Both the position numbers and the translations under genes were made by a program. A DNA stretch of 64,000 nucleotides from Tubulanus polymorphus (lineage: Eukaryota; Nemertea; Palaeonemertea; Tubulaniformes; Tubulanidae), in the NCBI RefSeq assembly GCF_964204645.1, contig NC_134035.1:4528501-4592500 (forward strand), in the 5' to 3' direction. Numbering within the stretch: the first letter of the stretch is position 1; every line of letters begins with the position of its first letter. Below the pieces are notes generated by a model. The model saw nothing but the letters and a program-made list of their open reading frames with translations, searched no databases and was not told the origin of the DNA. Below, in pieces: positions 15,525 to 30,625 of this stretch.

Positions 15525-15984
15525 GGATTTGAAAGATCCAGGATTTTGGGGCATCATATCGTCCTGATGTAGCTGTATTGAATTGCCATATATGGGCAGG
15601 GTGTAATGAACTTATTAAAAAATTGGTCGAAACAACCTGAAAGTTAGGGCCCCTTATGGTCCTGAAGATGCTGTGTTCAATTGTCCTATATGGTTAGTGT
15701 GTATTGAAGTGGTTTATCAATAGATTTGTCGAAAGATCTAGAATTTTGGGTCTTCAAATTGTCTTGAAGATGCTGTATTCAATTTTCTAATATGGGTAAA
15801 GTGTACTGAACTGATTTTCAATAGATTGGTCGAAAGATTCAGAATTTTGGGGCTGCATATCACCCAGAAGATGCTGTATACAATTATCTGATATGGTTAG
15901 GGTGCATTGAAGTGGTTTTCAATAAATTGGTTGAAAGATTCAGACTTTTAGGGCTTCACATCGTCCTGAAGATGCTGTATTCAA
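15525..15984 (-). repeat. Inverted block of satellite monomers
   Basis: For about 460 bp the monomers run in the opposite direction, about 4.5 monomers, and the forward orientation then resumes abruptly within TTCAATACACCC at 15,981-15,990. Read on the minus strand, the block shares private variants with the forward segment at about 17,020-17,475: CTTCAATGCACCC, CAGATAATTGTA, TTTGAAGACCCAAAATT, CAGGTTGTTTCG and AGTTCATTACACCC, all in the same order. It is therefore an inverted copy of that segment, or the reverse, and not a simple flip in place. It is the only inversion I found in the 31-kb array. Confidence 0.9.
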
Positions 15985-16764
15985 TACACCCTAGCCATAT
16001 ATGACAATTGAATACAGCATCTTCAAGACGATATGAAGCCCCAAAATTCTGAATCTTTCGGCAAATCTATCAAAAATTAGTTCAGTACACCCTACCCATA
16101 TAAGACAATATGAATACAGCACCTTCAAGATGATATGAAGCCCTAAAATTCTGAATCTTTTGGCCAATCTATTTAAAATTAGTTCAGTACACCCACCCAT
16201 ATATGACAATTGAATACAGCATCTTCAGGATGATATAATGCCCCAAAATTCTAGATCTTTCGACCAATCTATTGAAACCCAGTTCAATATACCCTACCCA
16301 TATTAGACAATTGAATACAGCATCTTCAGGACGATGTGAAGCCCTAAAAGTCTGAATCTTTCAACCAATCTATTGAAAATCAGTTCAGTACACCTTACTC
16401 ATATTAGACAATTGAATACAGCATCTTCAGGACAATTTGTTGCCCCAAAATTCTAGATCTTTCGACCTATATATTGAAACCAAGTTCAATAAACCCTACC
16501 CATATATGACAATTGAAAAGAGCATCTTCAGGAAGATCTGATGCCCCAAATTTCTAGATCTTTCGACCAATCTATTGAAAATTAGTTCAGTTCACCCTAC
16601 CCATATATGACAATTGAATACAGCATCTTCAGGACGATATGAAGCCCCAAAATTCTGGATCTTTCGGCCAATCTATTGAAAATTAGTTCAGTTCACTCTA
16701 CCCATATATGACAATTGAATACAGCATCTTCAGGACGATATAATGCCCCAAAATTCTAGATCTT

Positions 16765-17210
16765 TCGACCAATCTATTTAAAATGAGTTCAGTACACCCT
16801 ACCCATATAGGACAATTGAATACAGCATCTTCGGGACGATATGAAGCCCCAAAAATCTAGATCTTTTGACCAATCTATTAAAAACCAGTTCAATATACCC
16901 TACCCATATTAGACAATTGAATACAACATTTTCAGGACGATGTGAAGCCCTAAAAGTCTGAATCTTTCAACCAATCTATTGAAAATCAGTTCAGTACACC
17001 TTACTAATATTAGACAATTGAATACAGCATCTTCAGGACGATATGAAACTCCAAAAATCTAGATCTTTCGACCAATCTATTGAAAACCACTTCAATGCAC
17101 CCTAACCATATCAGATAATTGTATACAGCATCTTCCGGGTGATATGAAGCCCCAAAATTCTGAATCTTTCGACCAATCTATTGAAAATCAGTTCAGTACA
17201 CCTTACCCAT
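16765..17210 (+). repeat. Satellite segmental duplication (partner about 18,790-19,240)
   Basis: The private variant TCTTCGGGACGATATG occurs at 16,829 and again near 18,856. It is followed in both places by AACATTTTCAGGACGATGTG and by TATGAAACTCCAAAAATC. The offset is about 2,027 bp, close to 20 monomers. Confidence 0.75.
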
Positions 17211-17649
17211 ATTAGAAAATTGAATACAGCATCTTCAGGACAATTTGAAGACCCAAAATTGTAGATCTTTCGACAAATCTATTGAAAACCACTTCAATAC
17301 ACACTAACCATATAGGAAAATTGAACACAGCATCTTCAGGACCATATGGGGGCCCTAACTTTCAGGTTGTTTCGACCAATTTTTTGAAAATAAGTTCATT
17401 ACACCCTGCCCATAAATGACAGTTCAATATAGCTACTTCAGGACCATATGAAGCCCCAAAATCCTGGATCTTTCTACCAATCTATTGAAAATTAGTTCAG
17501 TACACCCTACACATATCAGAAAATGGAATACAACATCTTCAGGACGATATGAAGCCCCAAAATTCTGGATCTTTCGGCCAATCTATTGAAAATCAGTTCG
17601 GTACACCTTACTCATATTCGAAAAATTGAATACAGCATCTTCAGGACGA

Positions 17650-18820
17650 TATGAAGCCCCAAAATTCTGAATCTTGCGACCAATCTATTGAAAATCAGTT
17701 CAGCACACCTTACCCATATTAGAAAATTGAATACAGCATCTTCAGGACAATTTGAAGCCCCATAATTCTAGATCTTTTGACAAATCTATTGAAAACCACT
17801 TCAATACATACTAACCATATAGGACAATTGAACACAGCATCTTCAGGACCATATGGGGCCCTAACTTTCAGGATGTTTCGACGAATTTTTTGAAAATAAG
17901 TTCAGTACACCCTGCCCATATATGGCAATTCAATACAGCTTCTTCAGGATTATATGAAGACCCAAAATCCTGGATCTTTCTACCAATCTATTGAAAATTA
18001 GTTCAGTACACCCTACACATATCAGAAAATGGAATACAACATCTTCAGGACGATATGAAGCCCTGAAAATTCTGGATCTTTCGGCCAATCTACCGTATTG
18101 AAAATCAGTTCGGTACACCTTACTCATATTAGACAATTGAATAAAGCATCTTCAGGACGATATGAAGCCCCAAAATTCTGGATCTTTCGGCCAATCTATT
18201 GAAAATTAGTTCCTTGCACCATACCCATATATGACAATTGTATACAGCATCTTGAGGACGATATAATGCCCCAAAATTCTAGATCTTTCGATCAATCTAT
18301 TTAAAATGAGTTCAATATACCCTACCTATATATGACAATTGAATACAGCATCTTCAGGACGATATAATGCCCTAAAATTCTAGATCTTTCGACCAATCTA
18401 TTTAAAATGAGTTCAGTACATCCTACCCATAAAGGACAATTGAACACAGAATCTTCAGCACGATATGAAGCCCCAAAATTCTGAATCTTTCGACCAATCT
18501 ATTGAAAATCAGTTCAGTACACCATACCCATATTACAAAATTGAATACAGCATCTTCAGGACAATTTGATGCCCCAAAATTCTAGATCTTTCGACAAATC
18601 TACTGAAAACCACTTCAATACACACTAACCATATAGGACAATTGAACACAGCATCTTCAGGACCATATGGGGCCCTAACTTTCAGGATGTTTCGACCAAT
18701 TTTTTTAAAATGAGTTCATTACACCCTGCCCTATATGGCAATTGAATACAGCATCTTCAAGACGATATAAAGCCCCAAAATTCTGAATCTTTCGGCCAAT
18801 CTATTTAAAATGAGTTCAGT
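17650..18820 (+). repeat. Satellite segmental duplication (partner about 21,700-22,870)
   Basis: Shared rare variants include AATCTTGCGACCAATC (17,670 and 21,721), TTCGACGAATTTTTTG and CTACCGTATTGAAAATC (about 18,090 and 22,141). The offset is about 4,051 bp, 40 monomers plus about 11 bases, so copies have since gained or lost small indels. Confidence 0.8.
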
Positions 18821-19169
18821 ACACCCTACCCATATAGGACAATTGAATACAGCATCTTCGGGACGATATGAAGCCCCAAAAATCTAGATCTTTTGACCAA
18901 TCTATTAAAAACCAGTTCAATATACCCTACCCATATTAGACAATTGAATACAACATTTTCAGGACGATGTGAAGCCCTAAAAGTCTGAATCTTTCAACCA
19001 ATCTATTGAAAATCAGTTCAGTACACCTTACTAATATTAGACAATTGAATACAGCATCTTCAGGACGATATGAAACTCCAAAAATCTAGATCTTTCGACC
19101 AATCTATTGAAAACCACTTCAATGCACCCTAACCATATCAGATAATTGTATACAGCATCTTCCGGGTGA

Positions 19170-21605
19170 TATGAAGCCCCAAAATTCTGAATCTTTCGAC
19201 CAATCTATTGAAAATCAGTTCAGTACACCATACCCATATTACAAAATTGAATACAGCATCTTCAGGACAATTTGATGCCCGAAAATTCTAGATCTTTCGA
19301 CAAATCTACTGAAAACCACTTCAATACACATTAACCATATAGGACAATTGAACACAGCATCTTCAGGACCATATGGGGCCCTAACTTTCAGGATGTTTCG
19401 ACCAATTTTTTTAAAATGAGTTCATTACACCCTGCCCATATATGGCAATTGAATACAGCATCTTCAAGACGATATAAAGCCCCAAAATTCTGAATCTTTC
19501 GGCCAATCTATTTAAAATTAGTTCAGTACACCCTACCCATATATGAAAATTGAAAACAGAATCTTCAGCACGATATGAAGCCCCACAATTTTAGATCCTT
19601 CGGCCAATCTATTGAAAATTAGTTCAGTACACCCTGCCAATATATGGCAATGAATACAGCATCTTAAAGACGATATAAAGCCCCAAAATTCTGAATCTTT
19701 CGGCCAATCTATCTAAAATTAGTTCAGTACACCCTACCCATATATGACAATATGAATACAGCACCTTCAAGATGATATTAAGCCCCAAAATTCTGAATCT
19801 ATCGGCCAATCTATTTGAAATTATAGTTGAGTACACCCTACCCATATATGACAATTAAATACAGCATCTTCAGGACGATATGAAGCCCCAAAATTCTGGA
19901 TCTTTCGGCCAATCTATTGAAAATTAGTTCAGTACACCCTACCCATATATGACAATTAAATACAGCATCTTCAGGACGATATGAAGCCCCAAAATTCTGG
20001 ATCTTTCGGCCAATCAATTGAAAATTAGTTCAGTACACCCTACCCATATATGACAATTGAATAGAGCATCTTCAGGAAGATATAATGCCCCCAAAATTCT
20101 AGATCTTTCGACCAATCTATTGAAACCCAGTTCAATACACCCTACCCATATATGACAATTGAAAAGAGCATCTTCAGGAAGATGTGATGCCCCAAATTTC
20201 TAGATCTTTCGACCAATCAATTGAAAATCAATTCAATACACCCTAACCATATAGGACAATTGTGAACACAGCATCTTCAGGACCATATGGGTTCCTAAAT
20301 TTCCGGATGTTTCGACCAATTTATTGAAAATAAGTTCGGTACACCCTTCCCATATATGGCAATTCAATACAGCTTCATCAGGACGATATGAAGCCCCAAA
20401 ATTCTGGATCTTTCTACCAATCTATTGAAAATTAGTTGAGTACACCCTACACATATCAGACAATGGAATACAACATCTTCAGGACGATATGACGCCCGAA
20501 CGTTCTGGATCTTTCGGCCAATCTATTGAAAATTAGTTCAATAGACCCTACCCATATTAGACAATTGAATACAGCATCTTCAGGACGATATGAAGCCCCA
20601 AAAATCTAGATCTTTCGACCAATCTATTGAAAACAACTTCAATACACCCTAACTATATCAGACAATTGTATACAGCATCTTCCGGGTGATATGAAGCCCC
20701 AAAATTCTGAATCTTTCGACCAATCTATTGAAAATCAGTTCAGTACACCTTACCCATATTAGAAAAATGAATACAGCATCTTCAGGACAATTTGATGCCC
20801 CAAAATTCTAGATCTTTCGACAAATCTATTGAAAACCACTTCAATACACACTAACCATATAGGACAATTGAACACAGCATCTTCAGGACCATATGGGGAC
20901 CTAACTTTCAGGGTGTTTCGACCAATTTTTTGAAAATAAGTTAAGTACAACCTGCCCATATATGGCAATTGTATACAGCATCTTCAAGATGATATAATGC
21001 CCCAAAATTCTGAATCTTTCGGCCAATCTATCGAAAATTAGTTCAGTACACCCTACCCATATATGACAATATGAATACAGCACCTTCAAGACGATATTAA
21101 GCCCCAAAATTCTGAATCTTTCGGCCAATCTATTGAAAATTAGTTTAGTATACCCTACCCACATATGACAATTGAATACAGCATCTGCAGGACGATATAA
21201 TGCTCCAAAATTATAGATCTTTCGACCAATCTATATAAAATGAGTTCAGTACACCCTGTCCATAAAGGACAATTGAATACAGCATCTTCAGGACGATATG
21301 AAGCCCCAAAAATCTAGATCTTTCGACCAATCTATTGAAAACCAGTTCAATATACCCTACCCATATTAGACAATTGAATACAGCATCTTCAGGACGATGT
21401 GAAGCCCTAAAAGTCTGAATCTTTCAACCACTCTATTGAAAATCAGTTCAGTACACCTTACTCATATTAGACAATTGAATACAGCATCTTCAGGACGATA
21501 TGAAGCCCCAAAAATCTAGATCTTTCGACCAATCTATTGAAAACCACTTCAATACACCCTAACTATATCAAACAATTGTATACAGCATCTTCCGGGTGAT
21601 ATGAA
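19170..21605 (+). repeat. Satellite segmental duplication (partner about 22,516-24,948)
   Basis: About 2.4 kb is repeated with an offset of 3,343-3,346 bp. Rare variants in common are GATGCCCGAAAATTC, CCGAACGTTCTGG (20,497 and 23,840), AGTTAAGTACAACCTGCCC and TTATAGTTGAGTACACC. Similarity is very high, so this is among the most recent large events in the array. Confidence 0.85.
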
Positions 21606-24600
21606 GCCCCAAAAATCTAGGTCTTTCGACCAATCTATTGAAAATCAGTTTGGTACACCTTACTCATATTAGACAATTGTATACAGCATCTTCAGGGTGA
21701 TATGAAGCCCCAAAATTCTGAATCTTGCGACCAATCTATTGAAAATCAGTTCAGCACACCTTACCCATATTAGAAAATTGAATACAGCATCTTCAGGACA
21801 ATTTGAAGCCCCATAATTCTAGATCTTTTGACAAATCTATTGAAAACCACTTCAATACATACTAACCATATAGGACAATTGAACACAGCATCTTCAGGAC
21901 CATATGGGGCCCTAACTTTCAGGATGTTTCGACGAATTTTTTGAAAATAAGTTCAGTACACCCTGCCCATATATGGCAATTCAATACAGCTTCTTCAGGA
22001 TGATATGAAGACCCAAAATCCTGGATCTTTCTACCAATCTATTGAAAATTAGTTCAGTACACCCTACAAATATCAGAAAATGGAATACAACATCTTCAGG
22101 ACGATATGAAGCCCTGAAAATTCTGGATCTTTCGGCCAATCTACCGTATTGAAAATCAGTTCGGTACACCTTACTCATATTAGACAATTGAATAAAGCAT
22201 CTTCAGGACGATATGAAGCCCCAAAATTCTGGATCTTTCGGCCAATCTATTAGAAAATTAGTTCCTTGCACCCTACCCATATATGACAATTGTATACAGC
22301 ATCTTGAGGACGATATAATGCCCCAAAAATCTAGATCTTTCGACCAATCTATTGAAAACCAGTTCAATATACCCTACCTATATATGACAATTGAATACAG
22401 CATCTTCAGGACGATATAATGCCCTAAAATTCTAGATCTTTCGACCAATCTATTTAAAATGAGTTCAGTACATCCTACCCATAAAGGACAATTGAACACA
22501 GAATCTTCAGCACGATATGAAGCCCCAAAATTCTGAATCTTTCGACCAATCTATTGAAAATCAGTTCAGTACACCATACCCATATTACAAAATTGAATAC
22601 AGCATCTTCAGGACAATTTGATGCCCGAAAATTCTAGATCTTTCGACAAATCTACTGAAAACCACTTCAATACACACTAACCATATAGGACAATTGAACA
22701 CAGCATCTTCAGGACCATATGGGGCCCTAACTTTCAGGATGTTTCGACCAATTTTTTTAAAATGAGTTCATTACACCCTGCCCATATATGGCAATTGAAT
22801 ACAGCATCTTCAAGACGATATAAAGCCCCAAAATTCTGAATCTTTCGGCCAGTCTATTTAAAATTAGTTCAGTACACCCTACCCATATATGACAATTGAA
22901 AACAGAATCTTCAGCACGATATGAAGCCCCACAATTTTAGATCCTTCGGCCAATCAATTGAAAATTAGTTCAGTACACCCTGCCCATATATGGCAATTGA
23001 ATACAGCATCTTAAAGACGATATAAAGCCCCAAAATTCTGAATCTTTCGGCCAATCTATCGAAAATTAGTTCAGTACACCCTACCCATATATGACAATAT
23101 GAATACAGCACCTTCAAGACGATATTAAGCCCCAAAATTCTGAATCTATCGGCCAATCTATTTGAAATTATAGTTGAGTACACCCTACCCATATATGACA
23201 ATTAAATACAGCATCTTCAGGACGATATGAAGCCCCAAAATTCTGGATCTTTCGGCCAATCTATTGAAAATTAGTCCATACACCCTACCCATATATGACA
23301 ATTAAATACAGCATCTTCAGGACGATATGAAGCCCCAAAATTCTGGATCTTTCGGCCAATCTATTGAAAATTAGTTCAGTACACCCTACCCATATATGAC
23401 AATTGAATAGAGCATCTTCAGGAAGATATAATGCCCCAAAATTCTAGATCTTTCGACCAATCTATTGAAACCCAGTTCAATACACCCTACCCATATATGA
23501 CAATTGAAAAGAGCATCTTCAGGAAGATGTGATGCCCCAAATTTCTAGATCTTTCGACCAATCAATTGAAAATCAATTCAATACACCCTAACCATATAGG
23601 ACAATTGAACACAGCATCTTCAGGACCATATGGGTTCCTAAATTTCCGGATGTTTCGACCAATTTATTGAAAATAAGTTCGGTACACCCTTCCCATATAT
23701 GGCAATTCAATACAGCTTCATCAGAACGATATGAAGCCCCAAAATTCTGGATCTTTCTACCAATCTATTGAAAATTAGTTGAGTACACCCTACACATATC
23801 AGACAATGGAATACAACATCTTCAGGACGATATGACGCCCGAACGTTCTGGATCTTTCGGCCAATCTATTGAAAATTAGTTCAATAGACCCTACCCATAT
23901 TAGACAATTGAATACAGCATCTTCAGGACGATATGAAGCCCCAAAAATCTAGATCTTTCGACCAATCTATTGAAAACAACTTCAATACACCCTAACCATA
24001 TCAGACAATTGTATACAGCATCTTCCGGGTGATATGAAGCCCCAAAATTCTGAATCTTTCGACCAATCTATTGAAAATCAGTTCAGTACACCTTACCCAT
24101 ATTAGAAAAATGAATACAGCATCTTCAGGACAATTTGATGCCCCAAAATTCTAGATCTTTCGACAAATCTATTGAAAACCACTTCAATACACACTAACCA
24201 TATAGGACAATTGAACACAGCATCTTCAGGACCATATGGGGACCTAACTTTCAGGGTGTTTCGACCAATTTTTTGAAAATAAGTTAAGTACAACCTGCCC
24301 ATATATGGCAATTGTATACAGCATCTTCAAGATGATATAACGCCCCAAAATTCTGAATCTTTCGGCCAATCTATCGAAAATTAGTTCAGTACACCCTACC
24401 CATATATGACAATATGAATACAGCACCTTCAAGACGATATTAAGCCCCAAAATTCTGAATCTTTCGGCCAATCTATTGAAAATTAGTTTAGTATACCCTA
24501 CCCACATATGACAATTGAATACAGCATCTGCAGGACGATATAATGCCCCAAAATTATAGATCTTTCGACCAATCTATATAAAATGAGTTCAGTACACCCT

Positions 24601-27600
24601 GTCCATAAAGGACAATTGAATACAGCATCTTCAGGACGATATGAAGCCCCAAAAATCTAGATCTTTCGACCAATCTATTGAAAACCAGTTCAATATACCC
24701 TACCCATATTAGACAATTGAATACAGCATCTTCAGGACGATGTGAAGCCCTAAAAGTCTGAATCTTTCAACCACTCTATTGAAAATCAGTTCAGTACACC
24801 TTACTCATATTAGACAATTGAATACAGCATCTTCAGGACGATATGAAGCCCCAAAAATCTAGATCTTTCGACCAATCTATTGAAAACCACTTCAATACAC
24901 CCTAACTATATCAGACAATTGTATACAGCATCTTCCGGGTGATATAAAGCCCCAAAATTCTGAATCTTTCGACCAATCTATTGAAAATCAGTTCAGTACA
25001 CCTTACCCATATTAGAAAATTGAATACAGCATCTTCAGGACGATGTGAAGCCCTAAAAGTCTGAATCTTTCAACCAATCTATTGAAAATCAGTTCAGTAC
25101 ACCTTACTCATATTTGAAAATTGAATACAGCATCTTCAGGATAATTTGATGCCCCAAAATTCTAGATCCTTCGACAAATCTATTGAAAACCACTTCAATA
25201 CACACTAACCATTTAGGACAATTGAACACAGCATCTTCAAGACCATATTGGGCCCTGACTTTCGGGATGTTTCGACCAATTTTTTGAAAATAAGTTCAGT
25301 ACACCCTGCCCATATATGGCAATTCAATACAGCTTCTTCAGGATGATATGAATCCCCAAAATTCTGAATCTTTCAACCAATCTGTTGAAAATCAGTTCAG
25401 AACACCTTACCCATATTAGAAAATTGAACACAGCATCTTCAGGACCATATGGGGCCCTAACTTTCAGGATGTTTCGACCAATTTTTTGAAAATAAGTTCA
25501 GTACACCCTGCCCATATATGGCAAATTCAATACAGCTTCTTCAGGACGATATGAAAACCCAAAATCCTGGATCTTTCTACCAATCTATCGAAAATTAGTT
25601 CAGTACACCCTACACATATCAGAAAATGGAATACAACTTCTTCAGGACGATATGAAGCCCGAAAATTCTGGATCTTTCGGCCAATCTATTGGAAATCAGT
25701 TCGGTACACCTTACTAATATTAGACAATTGAATACAGCATCTTCAGGACGATATGAAGCCCCAAAAATCTAGATCTTTCGACCGATCTATTGAAAACCAC
25801 TTCAATACACCCTAACTATATCAAACAATTGTATACAGCATCTTCCGGGTGATATGAAGCCCCAAAAATCTAGGTCTTTCGACCAATCAATTGAAAACCA
25901 CTTCAATACACCCTACCCATATATGACAATCGAAAAGAGCATCTTCAGGACGATATAATGCCCCAAAATTCTAGATCTTTCGACCAATCTATTGAAACCC
26001 AGTTAAATACACCCTACCCATATTAGATAATTGAAAAGAGCATCTTCAGGACGATATGAAGCCCCAAAATTCTAGATTATTCGACCAATCTATTGAAAAT
26101 CAGTTCATTACACTCTTCCCATATTAGACAATTGAATACAGCATCTTCAGGACGATATGATGCCCAAAAATTCTAGATTATTCGACCAATCTATTGAAAA
26201 TCAGTTCATTACACTCTTCCCATATTAGACAATTGAATACGGCATCTTCAGGAAGATGTGATGCCTTAAAGTTCTAGATCTTTCGACCAATCTATTGAAA
26301 CCCAGTTCAATATACCATACCCATTTATGACAATTGAATACAGCATCTTCAGGATGATTTGATGCCCCAAAATTCTAGATCTTTCACCCAATCTATTAAA
26401 AATCAGTTCAGTACACCCTATACCCATATTAGACAATCGAATACAGTATCTTCAGGACGATATGAAGCCCCAAAATTCTAGATCTATCGACCAATCTATT
26501 GAAACTTATTTCAATACACCCTACCCATATATGACAATTGAATACATCATCTTCAGGACGATATGAAACCCCAAAATTCTAGATCTTTCGACCATTATCT
26601 TGAAAACCAGTTCAATATACCCTACCCATATTAGACAATTGAATACAGAATCTTCAGGACGATATGAAGCCCGAAAATTCTGGATCTTTCGGACAATCTA
26701 TTGAAAATTAGTTCAGTACACCTTACCCATGTTAGACAATTGAATACAGCATCTTCAGGATGATGTAAAGCCGCAAAATTCAAGATCTTTCGACCATTGT
26801 ATTGAACATTAGTTCACTACACCCTACTCATAAAGGACAATTAAACACAGCATCTTCAGGACGATATGAAGCCCCAAAATTCTATATCTTTTGACCAATC
26901 TATTGAAAATTAGTTCAGTACACCCTACCCATAAAGGACAATTGAACACAGCATCTTCAGGACGTTATGAAGCCCCAAAATTTTGAATCTTTCGGCCAAT
27001 CTATCGAAAATTAGTTCAGTACACCATGCCCATATATGACAATTGAATACAGCACCTTCAGGACAATATTATGCCTCAAAATTCTAGATCTTTAGACCAA
27101 TCTATTTAAAATTAGTTCAGTACACCCTACCCATAAAGGACAATTGAACAATCTATTGAAAACCAGTTCAATATACGCTACCCATATATATGACAATTGA
27201 ATACAGCATCTTCAGGACGATTTGATGCCCCAAAATTCTAGATCTTTTGACCAATCTATTGAAAATCAGTTCATTACACTCTTCCCATATTAGACAATTG
27301 AAAAGAGCATCTTCAGGAAGATGTGATGCCCCAAAGTAATAGATCTATCGACCAATCCATTGAAAATCAATTCAATACACCCAACCCATAGGACAATTGA
27401 ACACAGCATCTACAGGACGATATGAAGCCTTAAAATTCTAGATCCCTCGACCAATCCATTGGAACCCAGTTCAATATACCCTACCCATATATGACAATTG
27501 AATACAGCACCTTCAGGACAATATTATGCCTCAAAATTCTAGATCTTTAGACCAATCTATTAAAAACCAGTTCAGTACACCCTACACCCATATTAGACAA

Positions 27601-29216
27601 TTGAATACAGTATCTTCAAGAGGATATGAAGCCCCAAAATTCTAGATCTTTCGATCAATCTATTGAAACCCATTTCAATACACCCTACCCATATATGACA
27701 ATTGAATACAGCATCTTCACGACGATATGAAACCCCAAAATTCTAGATCTTTCGGCCAATCTATTGAAAACCAGTTCAAAACACCCTAACCATATATAAC
27801 AATTGAATAAAGCATCTTCAGGACGATATGAAGCCCCACAATTCAAGATCATTTGACCAATCTATTGAAATTTAGTTCAGCATATCCTACCCATGGATGA
27901 CAATTAAATACAGCATCGTCAGGACGATATGAAGCCCCAAAATTCTAGATCTTTCGCTATTATATTGAAAACCAGTTCAATACACCCTAACCATATATGA
28001 CAATTGAACACAGCATCTTAAGGACGATTTGATGCCCAAAAATTCTAGATGTTTCGCTCAATCTATTAAAAATCAGTTCAGTACACCTTACCCATATATG
28101 ACAATATAAATACAGCATCTTCAGGACGATATGAAGCCCCAAAATTCTGAATCTTTCAGCCAATCTATCGAAAATTAGTTCAGTCCACCCTACCCATAAA
28201 GGACAGTTGAATACAGCATCTACAGGAGGATTGATGCGCCAAAATTCTAGATCCTTCAACCAATCTATTAAAAATCAGTTCACCCTACACCCATATTAGA
28301 CAATTGAATACAGTATCTTCAAGAGGATATGTAGCCCCAAAATTCTAGATCTTTCGACCAATCTATTGAAACCCATTTCAATACACCCTACCCATATATG
28401 ACAATTGAATACAGCATCTTCAGGACGACATGAAGCCCCAAAATTCTGAATCTTTCGGCCAATCTATTGAAAATTAGTTCACTACAAACTACCCATAAAG
28501 GACAATTGAACACAGCATCTTCAGGACGATTTGATGCCCCAAAACTCTTGATCTTTCGACCAATCTATTAAAAATCAGTTCACCCGATACCCATATTAGA
28601 TATAATTGGATACAGCATCTTCAGGGCTATATGATGCCCCAAAATTCTAGATCTTTCGACCAATCTATTCAAAATGAGTTCAGTACACCCTACCCATATA
28701 TGACAATTGAATACAGCTTCTTCAGGATGATATGATGCCCCAAAATTCTAGATCATTCGACCAATCTATTGAAAATCAGTTCATTACACTCTACCCATAT
28801 TAGATAATAGAAAAAAGCATCTTCATGAAGATGTGATGCCCCAAAGTTTTAGATCTTTCGAAAAATCTATTGAAAATCTATTCAATACACCTTCCCATAT
28901 AAGACAATTGAACACAGCATCTTCAGGACAATATGGGGCCCTAAATTTCTGAATGTTTCAACCAAATTATTGAAAATCTATTCAATACACCTTCCCATAT
29001 AAGACAATTGAACACAGCATCTTCAGGACAATATGGGGCCCTAAATTTCTGAATCTTTCGGCCAATCTATTGAAATTAAGTTCAGTATATCCTACCCATA
29101 TATGACAATTAAATACAGGATCTTCAGGACGATATGAAGCCCCAAAATTCTGGATCTTTCTACCAATCTATTGAAAATTAGTTCAGTACACCCTGCCCAT
29201 ATATGACAATTGAATT

Positions 29217-29490
29217 CAGCATCTTTAGGACGATATGAAGCCTCACAATTCTGGATCTTTCAATGCATCTAATGGAAATCAGTTCAGTAACCACCTACCT
29301 GAACTATTGCAATTGAAAACGATATCTTCTAGACTTCTAGACATCTTCTATGTAGCAACAAAATTCTGGATCATCCAACCGTTCCCTTGATAATCAGTTT
29401 AGTACAATCCATAGCATCTATAAAGATTAAATACATCATTTTCAGGACCATATGTAGCGAGAAAATCCAGATCTTTCAACCCATCAATTG
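29217..29490 (+). repeat. Degenerate array-edge block, copy 1 (partner 30,353-30,625)
   Basis: Diverged monomers carry insertions such as CTTCTAGACTTCTAGACATC and CCACCTACCTGAACTATTGC. The same divergent block of about 275 bp returns 1,135 bp downstream. The array loses homogeneity here, as expected at the margin of a satellite. Confidence 0.8.
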
Positions 29491-30352
29491 AAGATTAGTT
29501 CAATAAACCCTACTCATATATGACAATTGAATAAAACATATTTAGGCGGTATATGAAGCCCCAAAATTCTGGATCTATTGACCAATCTATTGAAGATGAT
29601 TTCATTACAACCTACCAATATATGTCAATTCGATACAGCATCTTCAGCATGATATGAAACCCCAAAATTCCGGATCTTTCGGCCAATCTATTGAAATTCA
29701 GTTCAATACACCCTACCCATATGACAATTCAATACAGCATCTCCAGGACGATATGAAGCCCCAAAATTCTGGATCTTTCAACCAATCTATTGAAAACTCA
29801 GTTCAGAACACCCTACCCATATATGACCATTAAATAAAGCATTTTCAGGACGATATAAAGCCCAGAAATTCTGGATGTTTTGACAAATCTATTGGTTATA
29901 GTTCAGTATATTATAGTTCAGTACACCCTACCCATATATGACAATTGAATACAGCATCTTCAGCACGAAAGGAAGTCCCAAAATTCTAGATCTTTCGATT
30001 AATCTATTTAAAATGAGTTCAGTACGCCCTACCCATGTATGACAACTCAATACAGCATCTTAAGGATGATATGAAGCCCCAAAATTCTGGATCTTTTGAA
30101 CAATCAATTGAAAATCAGTTCAGTACACCCTACCCATATATGAAAATTCAATACAGTATCTTATGGATGATATGAAGCCCCAAAATTCTAGATCTTTCGA
30201 CCAATCTTTTGAAAATCAGTTCAGAACACCCTACCCATATATGACAATTGAATACAGCATCTTCAGGATGATGAGGCACAAAAATTCTGGATCTTTTGAC
30301 AAATCTATTGAAAAACAGTTCAGTACACCCTGCCCATATGACAATTGAATTC

Positions 30353-30625
30353 AGCATCTTTAGGACGATATGAAGCCTCACAATTCTGGATCTTTCAACG
30401 CATCTATTGGAAATCAGTTCAGTAACCACCTACCTGAACTATTGCAATTTAAAACAACATCTTCTAGACTTCTAGACATCTTCTATGTAGCAACAAAATT
30501 CTGGATCATCCAACCGTTCTCTTGATAATCAGTTTAGTACAATCCATAGCATCTATAAAGATAAAGTACATCATTTTCAGGACCATATGTAGCAAGAAAA
30601 TCAAGATCTTTCAACCCATCAATTG
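30353..30625 (+). repeat. Degenerate array-edge block, copy 2 (partner 29,217-29,490)
   Basis: Second copy of the divergent block. Differences are few (for example CCGTTCTCTTGATAATC here and CCGTTCCCTTGATAATC in copy 1). Recognisable monomers continue to about 31,004. Confidence 0.8.

Noticed and set aside
570-30429. Many open frames of 60-93 codons inside the satellite, with similar peptides
   Set aside because: They arise from a stop-poor monomer whose length is not a multiple of 3, recur only where blocks were duplicated, and have no start context, domain or codon-level conservation. Parallel frames exist on both strands.
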